Source: Juglans regia
Lineage: Eukaryota > Streptophyta > Magnoliopsida > Fagales > Juglandaceae
Direction: 5' to 3'
NCBI RefSeq assembly: GCF_001411555.2
Contig: NC_049907.1
Location: 5,402,243 to 5,466,242 of the forward strand
DNA: 64,000 nucleotides
Part shown: positions 34,407-45,539 of the stretch, piece after piece
How positions within the stretch are numbered: the first letter of the stretch is position 1
How the letters are laid out: each line of letters opens with the position of its first letter
Translations under genes and position numbers: made by a program
Notes under the pieces: model-generated
The model's database searches: none
Seen by the model: the letters and a program-made list of their open reading frames with translations, nothing else
What the model was told of the DNA's origin: nothing

Positions 34407-35431
34407 CGAGGGAATGAAAGGTAGAGAGGGAGAGTAAATGTGTGTCTAGTTATGGATGCCAAACCCAATCAAATTTACCTGTTTGAATTTGTGGCAAAGT
34501 GATTTTCTTGGAATGTAAACGTGGGAAAGTTTTCTTGTCAAGAGCATCATCTTCTTCCAATCAAGGTTATATTCAAATCTAGATAGCAAGCGTGGGTGAC
34601 GTTTCACACAGGGGTACTACTTAATAGATGTTTGTGAGATTTTTATAATCTTTTGAAAATTATTTTATAATGTCTTCGTTTTAGTTTTGTGAATGAAGGG
34701 ACCTTTCGGTGCTTTCACCGTCCACTTCTTGCACCAAGAAAATAAAAAATAAAAAATATGAGGCCCAAAATAGAAATGAAATTCAAAGATTTTCAACCAC
34801 AGCCGTCGCACGTTGAATCTTCTTGAGTTAATGTAGCTTTTGGTCAATCTCATATCAATTATGCTATATATATAATCATGGAGTATTTAAATATTGTATA
34901 ATTATTTTTAAAAAATTAAAATTTATTATTAAAAAATTAATTTTTTTATATAAATTTTATATTTATTTATTTTTTAAAAATAATTATATAGTGTTTACAT
35001 ATTTATAATTTTTTTTTCATGTGAGTCTCATATTTTTTTTTTAAATAATTACGCAATACTTATATACTCATTATTACAATTATCTTTTCTCATAAATTTC
35101 AGATACGAAAAATATAACTGGTTGTAACAATTACCTCCGATTACATTACCATCATAGCTTGTGCATCATCTTTCTAACTTTTCTTTTATCTCCTTTTCAT
35201 CCAAATCGAAGGTACGAAATGCTCAATCAATATATTCCACAGCCGCAATTTTTGAAGTTTAGATATCGGAGGATTATTACATTTGTTTTTTTCATTATAA
35301 GAAAATGATAAATTTATAATTTTTTATAATTATTCTACTATTCTATTTCAATTTGGACCATCAATAAGTAAAATTAAAATTCAAAATTCAGACGCGAGCT
35401 TATTCAAAATTATGTACTATTCAAATGAAGT
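34407..35431. other. Upstream region of the ANTH gene, AT-rich
   Basis: Contains the ANTH 5' leader (CT-rich on the gene strand near 34410-34440) and then AT-rich sequence with MITE-like runs (34870-35070). No other gene seen. Confidence 0.5.
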
Positions 35432-36640
35432 CTCTACAATAGATTTCATTTATTGTGATGGACGAAACCATAACAAAAAAACTTTGTGACGGTTTGAAAT
35501 CGTTAAACAACCGTCACAAAAATTGTGTCACAGAAAGTATTTTGTGATGGTTTACTATACTATTGTCACTCAAAAATTTTTCTAACAATTGAAAGTCTGC
35601 CATGAGTTGCAACGTTTGAACAGGAAAAGATTTTGTAACAGTCAAATTTCATCACAAAAAGTACGTTCGAACGTTAACCCGACTGATTAGCATTCAAATT
35701 ATAAATATTTAACGTTCGATTTATTTCATTCGCACGATCGAATTTAACGTTCAAATGTACACACGTTCGAACATTTGTGATGTGACGTTTGAATTTTACA
35801 TTCGCATGTTAATAGGCAATTGTTTGAATGTCAAAGATTAAACATTCAGATGGTTTGTAAATATGTTTGAATGCATCTTTTTTAATAATTTGAACATTAA
35901 GAAATATTTGTTTGAACGTAACAGAATAAATTTGAACGTTTGTGGAGCATATACGTTCGGACGTAATACCTTATGTTCGAGTGTATGTATCGCACATCCG
36001 TGTAGTTATGTTCGAACATTTTTTGTTTACATTTGAACGTACTAGTCAGAACTAATAATTTCATAAACTTAAATATAATTCAAATTGTATCGTATTACAC
36101 CACATATAGTATCATCTCATGAAAATGTTTTACAGAGTTGAAAAATTAAACGATAAATGTTTTGAACAATGATAGGATTTATTTTTCTTCTTTCCTTATC
36201 CATAGCGATCTTGCTGCAATGACATAATACATTCCATTTAGACCAACATCTCCCTTTGTACTCGTTCTTGAACTTCAATGCGTATTATTTCATCCTGGTC
36301 TCTTTGTCACTCTTACAATCGCATGTCTAAATTGGATTGTCGCGATAAGTGACCCTCCAACTCCTGCTATCTCGACTTCATCTGCTCAATTTCTTGGTGT
36401 GTGGTGCCCAAATCCTTGGTAAGATTATTAACTTCTGAATTTGAGGCCGTGAAGGATGAACCGACATGCATGAAAGAACTTCCCAAACATCTTACCAAAC
36501 TAGACTTGGTCCCGATCGAGGACCAGTGTAAATATACCGATGTCACTGGGGGAAGATTCCTCAGAGGTAGACTGCATCTCATTTTTTTTCCTACAAATAT
36601 TAGAAAACAAACCATACAATAAGTAACATATTAAAATACG
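35432..36640 (-). mobile_element. 3' part of a second CACTA element, inverted
   Basis: Reading the minus strand, 36615 to about 36190 matches the TNPA-like C-terminus at 30625-31020 (SEVNNLTKDLG, HQEIEQMKSR, RIEVQERVQREM), again with stops. Repeats of ACGTTCGAA and GTGACGGTTT type follow from 36060 down to 35450. The end at 35432-35436 reads CTCTA, apparently a mutated CACTA. The copy points the opposite way to the element ending at 31783. No tnp2 part is attached. Confidence 0.75.
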
Positions 36641-37256
36641 CATCCAACTTTTGTCTATTTCTAGAAAAACTTATAGATTAGTAATGACAAATAATTTCAC
36701 ATGCATCACATGCTCCAATTCAAATCCCCAAGTTCTTTACAAAAAGGTAGTTGGTCCTATTTCATTCGAGATTATATCATCCATATTTCACCAGTTTCGT
36801 CACTCTTGTACTCTCCACGTTAGTAGAAATTTCAGCAGCACATCTTCATAGTTCTTTAAGTATACATGGTCGCAAAGAGGGATTGTCACTCTGCTAACAG
36901 TATACCTAAAGAACAAATGAAGAAGACACCGAAATTTCCATCATTAACGTGTAAAGCAAAAATAATAAAAATGTGCAATATAGATCATATAATCTCAAAC
37001 TGTCCGCACTAGACAATTCAGGAAGTAGTGGACTCCCCAAATATAGACTATTTTTAAGGTTATTCATGCAATGTTAAACACAAGTTATAACAAATAACAT
37101 ATAGATATAACATATAAGCTAAGTTGTGCTTTATATTATTTGATTTCGAAGAAATTTAGTTGTAATTTAAGTTTTTACTATCATACTAAACTTGTTCGAA
37201 ACTTTCAGTAAAGACTCCATAGTTGGGTTTTTGCAAAGGATTCCGAGGATATTTAG
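36641..37256. other. Sequence flanking the inverted CACTA remnant
   Basis: May include more degraded CACTA sequence beyond the recognisable part. The + frame at 36651-36851 has no motif. Confidence 0.35.
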
Positions 37257-37690
37257 TAAGTTTAATATGTGGAGTTAATCTTACTAATTTTTCTTAATTG
37301 GTTATTTGCTTTATTTGTTATTACTTTAATTTCCTAGAGTTTTACAATGACCATTATTTCTTTTTCATAAATTAAATTAGATATGGATGGTTAGGCATTT
37401 TTAATAACTAGGCACTAATGTGTGGATTTAATCTTACTAATTTTTTCTAATTGGTTATTTGTTTTATTTGTTATTGTTTAATTTTCTAGCATTTTAAAGT
37501 AACCATTATTGTTTTCGTAAATTAAATTAGATAGTAATCTATATAGAAATCTATAGAAATCTATTGTGTGGATTTAATTGTAAATTAATTTCCTATGGAT
37601 GGTTAGGCGCTTTTTATTACTATATACTAATGTGTGAATTTAATCTTACTAAATTTTTTTTAATTAGTATTATTTATTATTTTATATAAT
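37257..37690. repeat. Tandem repeat, about 2.5 copies of a ~160-bp unit
   Basis: The phrase GGATGGTTAGGC followed by ATTACTA, TAATGTGTGGATTTAATCTTACTAA and TTGGTTATTTG recurs near 37268, 37385-37440 and 37600-37650. Copies are diverged. Confidence 0.65.
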
Positions 37691-37885
37691 ATGGATGTAA
37701 GTGGTTACTATTGGATATGTGTTGGTTATTGGTTTTGTTTTTTACGGGGTTTCATATACTAGCTTTTACTAATTTTTTTAATTAGTATTATTTTTTGAAT
37801 TTAAATTAAATATGTGTGGTTAAGTATTAAAATTAAAAATATGATTTAAGCTTATATTTATTTTTCTCTAAATTTGATATGAGTT

Positions 37886-38793
37886 ATTTTTACAATTAAC
37901 TAATGAGATAGTGTATTCTTAAGCCGATCTCAAATCCTTCCCTCTCTCTCTCTCGTCAAAAACTAAGGGTTCCAGATCTGAATTTCGACAGATGAGGAGG
38001 CATCAGCTTCCTCCTCCTTCTCCCTTTCATTTCCCGCCTTCCTCCATCCACTCACCTTGTCTATCAAGGTAGTTCTTTTTGTTTAATTTTAGTTTGCTTC
38101 CCTCAATGTATAAAAAGATAGATTTACAGCTTTCCTGCAACTCTCTGGAGACACGTGCGGCACAAGCATACTCTCAAGCCGCAAATCATTTGAAGGAAAG
38201 TGGCAATTTTGCGAAAATCACCGTGTGTGGTCTCCACTCGTTGCCCACATCTGCATGTCGTCCTCACGCGCCACCCCTTCCAGCAACTCTTCTCGCCACA
38301 CACTCCAAATCACCAGACTCGCCACCACTAGATCTTTCAAATCTGACATTTGTGGCTGAAAAGAGACAAGCATATTAGCTTCACGTGCCATCAATATTCC
38401 GAAATCTACCGGAGTTGGTCCAAATTGTAATTCATCATTTTTCGCATCTATCTTACTACTTTCCCTTTTTGTTTCCTTATTGTTAATTAAAAAAAAAGAG
38501 TTCGTCTCTCAGACTTTTATCTGTAAAGGTTGAGTGATCTCCTTCTATGAAGGGTGATGTTGGGTCTCTGTTTAGGTAGAGAGTGCTGGCTCTTGGAAAT
38601 TTTTCTGTAAAGAGTATCAGCAATAGTGAAAACAACACCAGTCACAAAAGGAAATAATGTACTGGTGGAGCTCCAAATGCATTATTTTAGATTATGATGT
38701 CATGTTTGAAATAGAGACATTCCAAAAGGTATTCATTCATGGATGTAAGTTTCTTGATGAATGAATAATGACAGTTTCTCTTAAAAGAAAAAG
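37886..38793 (+). mobile_element. Non-LTR-type insertion (~0.9 kb) with target duplication
   Basis: The segment is bounded by a perfect 13-bp duplication, TTTGATATGAGTT, at 37873-37885 and 38794-38806. It ends in an A-rich tail (CTTAAAAGAAAAAG). The left part has a CT-rich leader and a short frame; the middle is GC-richer and without domain matches. It could be a 5'-truncated LINE or a retrocopied transcript. No reverse transcriptase is left. Confidence 0.6.
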
Positions 38794-38949
38794 TTTGATA
38801 TGAGTTGGTTAATTTGTTCTTGCATATATAAATGGCGCATTAAATTTCTATAAGGGCATTACATCAGAACACTCTATAACCACACATTATAACATCTTAA
38901 TAGCAAGCTTTCCAAAATAAAACACCATACAAAATAATCCCAAAAGTAC

Positions 38950-39135
38950 CATCACCTATATATACGTTTCGAACAATGCAAAATCAAAACAAATTATAAC
39001 ACATGCATATTTAAATTCCCAAATCATAACACATGTATAATTACCATTCCACAAATCATTACATTCATACATATATGTTTCTAACAATGCAAAATCAACA
39101 CAAATCATAACACATGCATATTTCAATTCCACAAA
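38950..39135. repeat. Tandem duplication (~120-bp unit)
   Basis: The block TATACGTTTC..AACAATGCAAAATCAA..CACATGCATATTT..AATTCC occurs near 38960-39020 and again near 39073-39131, with a partial third phrase between. Frames read across it are repeats of the same peptide and are not a gene. Confidence 0.75.
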
Positions 39136-39158
39136 TAAAAGATACCACCACCCATATA

Positions 39159-39705
39159 TAGGGGTGCTATCCACATGATGCGGAGCAAGGGGGACCCTTC
39201 CCCACACCCCGCCCTGCACCATGTAGGGGAGGGGTTTTCAACCCCACCCCGGTGCCGAGGCCAGGGTCAAAAATGACATTCGCCCCGCCCCCCACCTAGG
39301 CCAATCCCTTAGGCCTAAAAAATTATTTTTGGGTTTAAAAATATTTTTTAAACCCAAATTATAATATAATTAAAATTTATAAATACAAAAAGAACTTAAA
39401 CTCATTAGAATTATATTTTAGAATGTCTTGGCCTCTTAGGCATACCTTTATATAGGAGGTCAATGTAATACAATAGTCACACTTAAATAATGTGAGACTT
39501 ACTACTAAGTCTCACATTGCTTAAGTATGACTATTGTGTTACCTTAGCCTCTTATATAAAGGTTGGCCTAAGAGGCCAAGGCAATCCAATAACTTGAATA
39601 CAATTTCAACTCTTTAGTAAATTGTATATATCTATATACAATATAAATATAAAAAAAATATTTTTTTATATATGTGGAGCGGAGCGGGGGGGCGGGGCCC
39701 TCACT
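39159..39705. mobile_element. GC-rich-ended hAT-like element, right end truncated
   Basis: Starts TAGGGGTGCTATCCACATG, with the same TAGGGGTG start type as the hAT MITE at 13817. GC-rich sequence (CCCCACCCCGGTGCCGAGG, GGGGGGGCGGGGCCC) lies at both sides of an A+T centre. It shares the centre and a 60-bp block with the element at 24052-24507. The right end stops abruptly where the LTR remnant begins (39706), so no matching duplication is seen. Confidence 0.55.
39428..39579. repeat. Foldback with 74-bp arms and 4-bp loop
   Basis: The arm 39428-39501 (TTGGCCTCTTAGG ... GTGAGACTTA) is the reverse complement of 39506-39579 with roughly 12 mismatches, separated by CTAC. A transcript would form a long, near-perfect hairpin. 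A single arm of the same sequence, unpaired, occurs at about 24283-24352. Confidence 0.9.
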
Positions 39706-40386
39706 GAGGCGAAGACAACGAGATAGAAACTAAGAGAGATAGAGTGATGAGAGAGAAAGACATGAGAGGGAGAATCAGAGAGAGCGATACTGCATGTGGA
39801 AGAGAGAGAGCTCACCGTCACACAGCAAGGAGGTGTGCGACGATAGACCTAGTGGCCAGATAGAATTAAATTCACGACAGCTTCCCTTATGGGTGACTAT
39901 GCTGTTTTGAGAGAGGAAGAGAGATATGAGAAAAAGAGACGGAAAAAAAAAAACAGTGGGGGTAAAAGGTCGGACATGGGGTTATGAGAGTGGCACGTGG
40001 GTGAGGGGAGGGTGGCTGGTCGGCATTTCTGGAATTCATCGTGCCATGGCCAGTGGCATCTAATGCAATCTAGAGCTAGGAGGATGGGGCTGCTCTATTT
40101 TGGTGACTTTCGTGTGATGAATTGTGGTGGCACCACTCGTGGGCTCACTATTGGGTTACGTTGATGCCACCACGAGTGGTGTGGCTATGGAAGAAGGCGT
40201 GGAGAAGTCGTTGAATGTGGGTTGCTACGGTAGAGGAGTATGGGTCAACGATAACGTGGGCTGGCGGCTTATGGAGGTCTAGTAGGCTAGGCCTTGGGCA
40301 GTGGCTGGTGGTAGCTACGTGGAGGAGGGGTTTACTGAAAACTCAGGTTGCGGCAACCCTTGCTTGGTAAATTATCAACATGCAAG

Positions 40387-40451
<65 letters not shown>

Positions 40452-40841
40452 CACCCTGTCGTGAACACTAATGGGATGGAGACGTGCATGGCGTGAAAAC
40501 GGGCATGGAGACTTGCATGGTGTGAATTCTGATCTTTGGTTTTTAAGGGCTTGGGCTTTTGGGCCCATTTCAAAGTATTTAGGCACACATCTTGGATAGT
40601 GTAAGGAATTAATAAATAGTTGGGTCAGTTAGCGTTGTCTAAATGATCTCCTTGATTTAACCCTATTTTCATGAGTCGAGTATTTAACCAACACTAATGG
40701 GCCTCAACACTACTTCTAAGATAATACTTGTCCCAAATTTTTTTAGGACAAGATTTTGTCCCAAAATTATTTTGTGACAAAATAATCCAACTTGTCCCAA
40801 AATAATCTAGCACGAGCTTCGTGCGGGGCCTGGGTGTTGCA
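39706..40841 (-). repeat. 3' LTR, truncated
   Basis: Similar over its whole length to 44211-45310: shared GAGGCGAAGAC, GTGGCCAGA, the GGTGGCACCAC region, AACATGCA near the microsatellite, and CACGAGCTTCGTGC at the end. On the minus strand it begins TGCAACACCCAGG right after the polypurine tract. The part equivalent to 43237-44210 is missing. Confidence 0.8.
40391..40452. repeat. (GT)n(GC)n microsatellite in the 3' LTR
   Basis: About 27 GT units followed by GCGCGC. The HTHTHT frames on the other strand are artefacts. The same LTR position in the 5' copy (about 44992-45006) has only a short GTATGTGTATATATG run. Confidence 0.9.
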
Positions 40842-40859
40842 TCCTCCCCCTAAAAAAAA
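40842..40859 (-). promoter_or_regulatory. Polypurine tract of the LTR element
   Basis: On the minus strand TTTTTTTTAGGGGGAGGA immediately precedes the TG of the 3' LTR. It is the expected priming site for plus-strand DNA synthesis. Confidence 0.75.
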
Positions 40860-41619
40860 CTTTGTCCTCAAAACTTGTTGCTCTTAAAGCAAAGTCTACA
40901 ACAATTATCCGTCATAATCCATGCCTATTTTAATCCTTGATAATTATGTCAAACCTAATATTCCAAAATCCTAACTTTCCATGTCCCTCACCCAGTACCA
41001 TATATACACCATCACCCATCTAGTGTCGATTATCATACACGACCCGAGTTCAAACCTAAAAGTATGAACCTCAACAATGGAATTACAAGCCTAATAATTC
41101 CTCTATTCCTTTTTTTTTAATTAAACCTCACATATAATTATAAAAAGAACTCTCAGCATAACATTTTAACCTCCTGATAATAGTAGGATAAAATGCTCCA
41201 AGGTTAGGACCTAGTGATCTCAATTCACTAATTCCCAAATCCTCACAAAGTCTACTTTCAAACCATCATATTTTTTAGATTTACGCTCCCATTGTACACA
41301 CTGACCAACCAAACACCTAAAGGCTAAAGTTTCATGGATATAAATTATTGGGTCTAATCCCTTTCAACACCTATTCATGCAATTCTCGCCAGGCATGTAA
41401 TTATAGACGAAACACTCTTGTACTTTCCTATGCGGTCTATGTCATTCTTTGGGAAAATCATGCACATTCTCTTCAACCCAACTCAATATTTTAAACTATA
41501 AAACTTATAAAATTGCATTAAAATAGCACGAATGGTTAGGCCCAACTCAACTCAAAACATAGCTATTAAGGAGAAAAGCAGTGGAGTACCTGCGATCACG
41601 TCATTGTCGTCCTTAGCAT
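40860..41619. other. Internal region of the LTR element, no pol
   Basis: Between gag and the polypurine tract there is only AT-rich sequence. No protease, reverse transcriptase, RNase H or integrase motif was found on either strand. Confidence 0.6.
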
Positions 41620-42535
41620 CTCCGAGCATTAGCGCGAACATTCAAGTCGGTCCCATGCTAAGCTGATTGGTTCCCTGTGTTGTCTGTCGGGGACCTGGAG
41701 GTGGATGGGGCTTCTTATTGTCTTCCAATAGCAATGGGCATTCTCTGATGAAGTGCCCGGCTTACCGCATAAAAAACACGATCCCACCTCCCTTTTGCAC
41801 TCTCCCATGTGTGCACGATTACAAAACCTACAGAGGTTATTCGGCTGATTTCCATGCGTTTGCCTCTGACCTAAGCTGCTCCCTTCGTTTCTCTTCTTCC
41901 ACGACCTTTGATCCATACTAGAGGAGGATCCTTGTCGGGTAGTTCTCTTCCTTTGATCTTGAAGTTCTACACTTCTCTTGAGGCTTTGTTCAAATAGTGT
42001 GCCCTTATCTACTAACTCTGAGAAATTTTGGATCTAAAAGCCGATCATTTGTTCATAAATCCTATTGTTCAAACCTTGCACAAACTTTTAGGCCTTCTTC
42101 TCCTCGTCAAGGATCAGATATGCGGAAAAACGTGACAACTCAACAAACCTGCTTGAAATGAGGCTAGTTAACTACTTCCGTCCCTTCAGCTTCACTAATG
42201 GTTCTCTTAGAAATCCACTATCTTTTTGCCTTTCTTGTCAACTTGATGGTAGAGTACAGTACTTTCTGTTCGCCAGTACAAATCAAGACACGAAGTATCT
42301 CCTCAATGTCCTCGATCCAATCCTTAGCGAAGGTTGGGTCGCCAGGCCCATCAAAAGTGAGAGGGTGCATCCGGTTGAACTGCTCTACGGTGCATTTGCC
42401 CTCACCATTTCTCGTGTTCAAGTCTCCAAGATTTCGAACACGACGACGAGCTGCCATCCTAGAAGACTCATATTCAGTTAAACGTTTCAAAGGGAATATT
42501 AAAAATAATAAACTAAGCATAAATGTAACTACCAA
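41620..42535 (-). pseudogene. Ty3/gypsy gag pseudogene with zinc knuckle
   Basis: Minus-strand pieces: RMHPLTFDGPGDP, AKDWIEDIEEILRVL and CTGEQKVLYSTIKLT (42535-42218) match the start of the retrotransposon gag domain, the structural protein that packages element RNA. Further on (41916-41629), CRFCNRAHMGEC and GSCFLCGKPG are the two halves of a gag-type zinc knuckle. A stop after KAKR (near 42218) and frame changes between 42218 and 41920 break the gene. Confidence 0.85.
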
Positions 42536-42539
42536 TTAA

Positions 42540-43222
42540 TCTATATATCACAAATCAATAATTTATTGTCTTACTCATTCTTTCTCATATACTAAACTGG
42601 CTTAAAGTAAACATACTCCTCAATAGTTCATTCCATTTAAACCAAACCATTTTGATTAAAGCCTATGTGCAAAAATTTACCTCAACTACTCTTAAACTTG
42701 ACATCAAGGAAAACTTTCCTACTAGATCGGAAGCTAAACACCAAATCAAATCAGTTCATACATTAAAATCTACTAAATTTGAAGCCTAGTATTCGCTTAG
42801 GCTTATGCATAGCTCTAACATATGAGCCCTAAACTCTTATCTAAAACCTCAAATATCTAGAAATCAGTTCTCCAAATTTCACAAACTCTAAAACCTCAAA
42901 TATCATCAAAATCATTTGTAAAGTTTGCAAAATATCTAAATCTCATATTTCAACAAACTCAATCCATAGAGTCTGCAAAATCTCAAACCTGGCTTTCTAT
43001 AAAGCTTATTTACACCTATAAAATCTTATCAAAATCATTTTCTATAGTCCACCGAATAAGCCTACCATATCTGAAACCTTAAATGTCATGAAAATCATTT
43101 CTTAAAATCTACAAAATCTAAAACCTCATATCTCATCAAAATCATTTTTTTTAAAATGCATAATTTTTAAAGCTCAGATTCTCAAAACCTCAATGCATAA
43201 AGTCTGCAGAATCTCAAACATA
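42540..43222. other. Leader between primer-binding site and gag
   Basis: AT-rich, with recurring AAAATC..CAAA and CTAAAACCTCA phrases. No frame of interest. Confidence 0.5.
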
Positions 43223-43235
43223 TCTCTAATACCAA
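43223..43235 (-). promoter_or_regulatory. Primer-binding site (initiator Met tRNA type)
   Basis: The minus strand reads TTGGTATTAGAGA directly after the 5' LTR. It differs by one base from the canonical plant TGGTATCAGAG site complementary to initiator methionine tRNA. Confidence 0.8.
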
Positions 43236-43236
43236 C

Positions 43237-44275
43237 TATTACGCCCCAGTCCCGGAGGTCCAGAGAGTTACTTCGTGTCACTTAAAATCGTGTCTCACCC
43301 TAGAGATATAAACTTCAAATTCTCAATGATATATAAAATTATTGTTTCAAACCAACTACCTGAATATAATCAACCTCTCAAACCAAAATACCAAGTTATC
43401 AGAACAAGACAAAATTATTGAGGCAAATTCTCCAAAAATCATAGAAACCTTCTATGCTTAATCCACCATACTTAAATCATCTCACCCATGCTCCCTAATC
43501 TTGATTCTCAACTGAAATATTCAAATTATCTTAAAAATATTGTGGAGATAAGGATTGAGCTATCAACAACTCAGTAAGCAGAGAACATATACTAGTATGT
43601 AAACATGAGCATTTACAGAATTCAAAATGTAAAACAAAATATTTTTATTTTTAGAATACAGAATTAGAACATATTATAAAAACTATCAGAGCGAAAGCTG
43701 AGAAAAATTCTTATTCAAAATTCATTTGACATAACATAACTTAACATTATATCAGAAACATAATTCCATGTTTAATCCCTCGTGATAGGGTTGTGCAAAT
43801 CCCAATGGCCAACCAAACAGAAATAGAATGTGAAATCTTCACATTATTATTCTCCGAGCCCTGAGTGTGCACACAGGAAAGACCACATAAAAAACCATTT
43901 TGCTTTCAAAGTGGGTGCACCAGAAACAGAAAAGTTAGTATCAACCCAAAAAGAGGCCACAATTTTATACTTGTGGTAAGGTCAGAGCAGAGTAGAAACA
44001 TAACCATATACAGAATCAAAATGTTATGCCAAAAGTTCTCAGATGCCACATCTTATCAAAACAAAGTACTGAACAGAATCATATCATCTTCATAATCAAA
44101 ATAGATTCTTAGCATCTTCACATAATCATGCATAAATTTTTAGGTGAAGACGTGCCACAGAGGCCTTGGACTCAACAAAAAAGCAGCTCATGACAGCGGA
44201 TCTGGGTGTTGAGGCGAAGACGCCGCACCAGCGAGCTAGGCAACTGAACGACTGAGAGCGATAGAGATGATGAGA

Positions 44276-44324
<49 letters not shown>

Positions 44325-45310
44325 TGTGTGTGTGTGTGTGTGTGTGTGAGTGTGTACAGTGTGAGGAAGAGAGAGAGCTCACTGTGAGATAGAGAGGACT
44401 GCGACGGAGCTACGCAACAATAAACCTGGTGGCCAGACAAAATTAAGTTCACGACGGCTTCGCTTATGGGTGACAGTGTTATTCTGAGAGTGGAAGAGAG
44501 ATGTGAGAAAAAGAGATGAAAAAAATAGTGGCGGAGATGGTCGAACGTGGGGTTACGGGAGTGGCACATGGGTGAGGGGAGGGTGTCCGGTCGACATTTC
44601 TAGACTTCATCGTGCTGTGGTTGGTGGCATCTAACGGGATCTAGAGCTAGAAGGATGCGGTTGCTCTATTTCGGTGTGTTGAAAATAGAGATCTTCGTAT
44701 GACGAACTACGGTGGCACCACTTGTGGGTTCGCGGTTGAGTTACTGTGATGGCACCACGAGTGGTTGAGGTGCAAGTTGGCACGGCTGTGGAAGGAGGCG
44801 TGGAGAAGCCACTGAACATGGGTTGTTGCGGTTGAGGAGTATGGGTCAACGGTAACGTGGGTTGGCGGCTTGTGGAAGTGCAGTAGGCTAGGCCTCTGGC
44901 AATGGCTAGCGGCAGCTACATGGAAGAGATGCTTCACTGAAAACTCATGTTGCAACAAACCTAGCTTGGTAAACTATCAACATGCAGGTTACGTATGTGT
45001 ATATATGCCCTGTCATGAACCCTAGTGGGGTGGAGACATGCATGGTGTGGAATTGTGTGTGGACGTGCATGGTGTGGATTCTGATCTTTGGTTCTTACGG
45101 GCTTGGATTTTTGGACCCATTTCAAAGTATTTAGGCCCACATCTTGGGTAGTGTATATTATTAATAAATGGTTGGGCCAGTTAGTGTAGTCCAAATAATC
45201 TCTTTGATTTAACCTTATTAGGAATGTTTAGGACAAAATCTTGTCCCAAAAATTATTTAAAATAATCCAACTTGTCCTTGCACGAGCTTCGTGCTGGGCC
45301 GGGTGTTACA
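43237..45310 (-). repeat. 5' LTR (about 2.07 kb)
   Basis: On the minus strand it starts TGTAACACCCGG at 45310 and ends near GGGGCGTAATA, a decayed TTACA end, next to the primer-binding site. Its 3' part (43530-44100) is similar to the solo LTR at 10991-14970, and its 5' part matches the 3' LTR at 39706-40841. Confidence 0.8.
44278..44350. repeat. (GA)n(GT)n compound microsatellite
   Basis: About 20 GA units followed by about 15 GT units, inside the 5' LTR. Confidence 0.9.
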
Positions 45311-45427
45311 AATATTCTTTATCTCAACCTTCAAAAAGTTCCAACAAATATTCCTACAAAATAAACACAATAAATAAATAAGCACAAAAAACATTCCTTT
45401 AAAATAAACACAATATCTCAACCTTCA

Positions 45428-45431
<4 letters not shown>

Positions 45432-45518
<87 letters not shown>
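45432..45518. repeat. (TC)n microsatellite, 87 bp
   Basis: About 43 uninterrupted TC units just right of the 5' LTR, the longest simple repeat in the window. Confidence 0.95.
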
Positions 45519-45523
<5 letters not shown>

Positions 45524-45539
45524 GTCTAGGGCATTATAA

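Larger units (their letters stand above)
39706..45310 (-). mobile_element. Ty3/gypsy-type LTR retrotransposon, gag only, truncated 3' LTR
   Basis: On the minus strand: 5' LTR (45310-43237), primer-binding site, gag remains (42535-41620), polypurine tract next to 40842, and a 3' LTR (40841 downward) that breaks off at 39706. The whole internal part is only 2.4 kb and has no protease, reverse transcriptase or integrase. It is either an internally deleted copy or a non-autonomous gag-bearing type. Because the far end is lost, no target duplication can be checked. Confidence 0.8.

Noticed and set aside
38079..38378. 99-residue plus-strand frame with a proline-rich end
   Set aside because: No family pattern, and it lies within the retroposed segment with no supporting start context.
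40332..40588. His-Thr repeat frames on the minus strand
   Set aside because: They are translations of the (GT)n microsatellite in an LTR.
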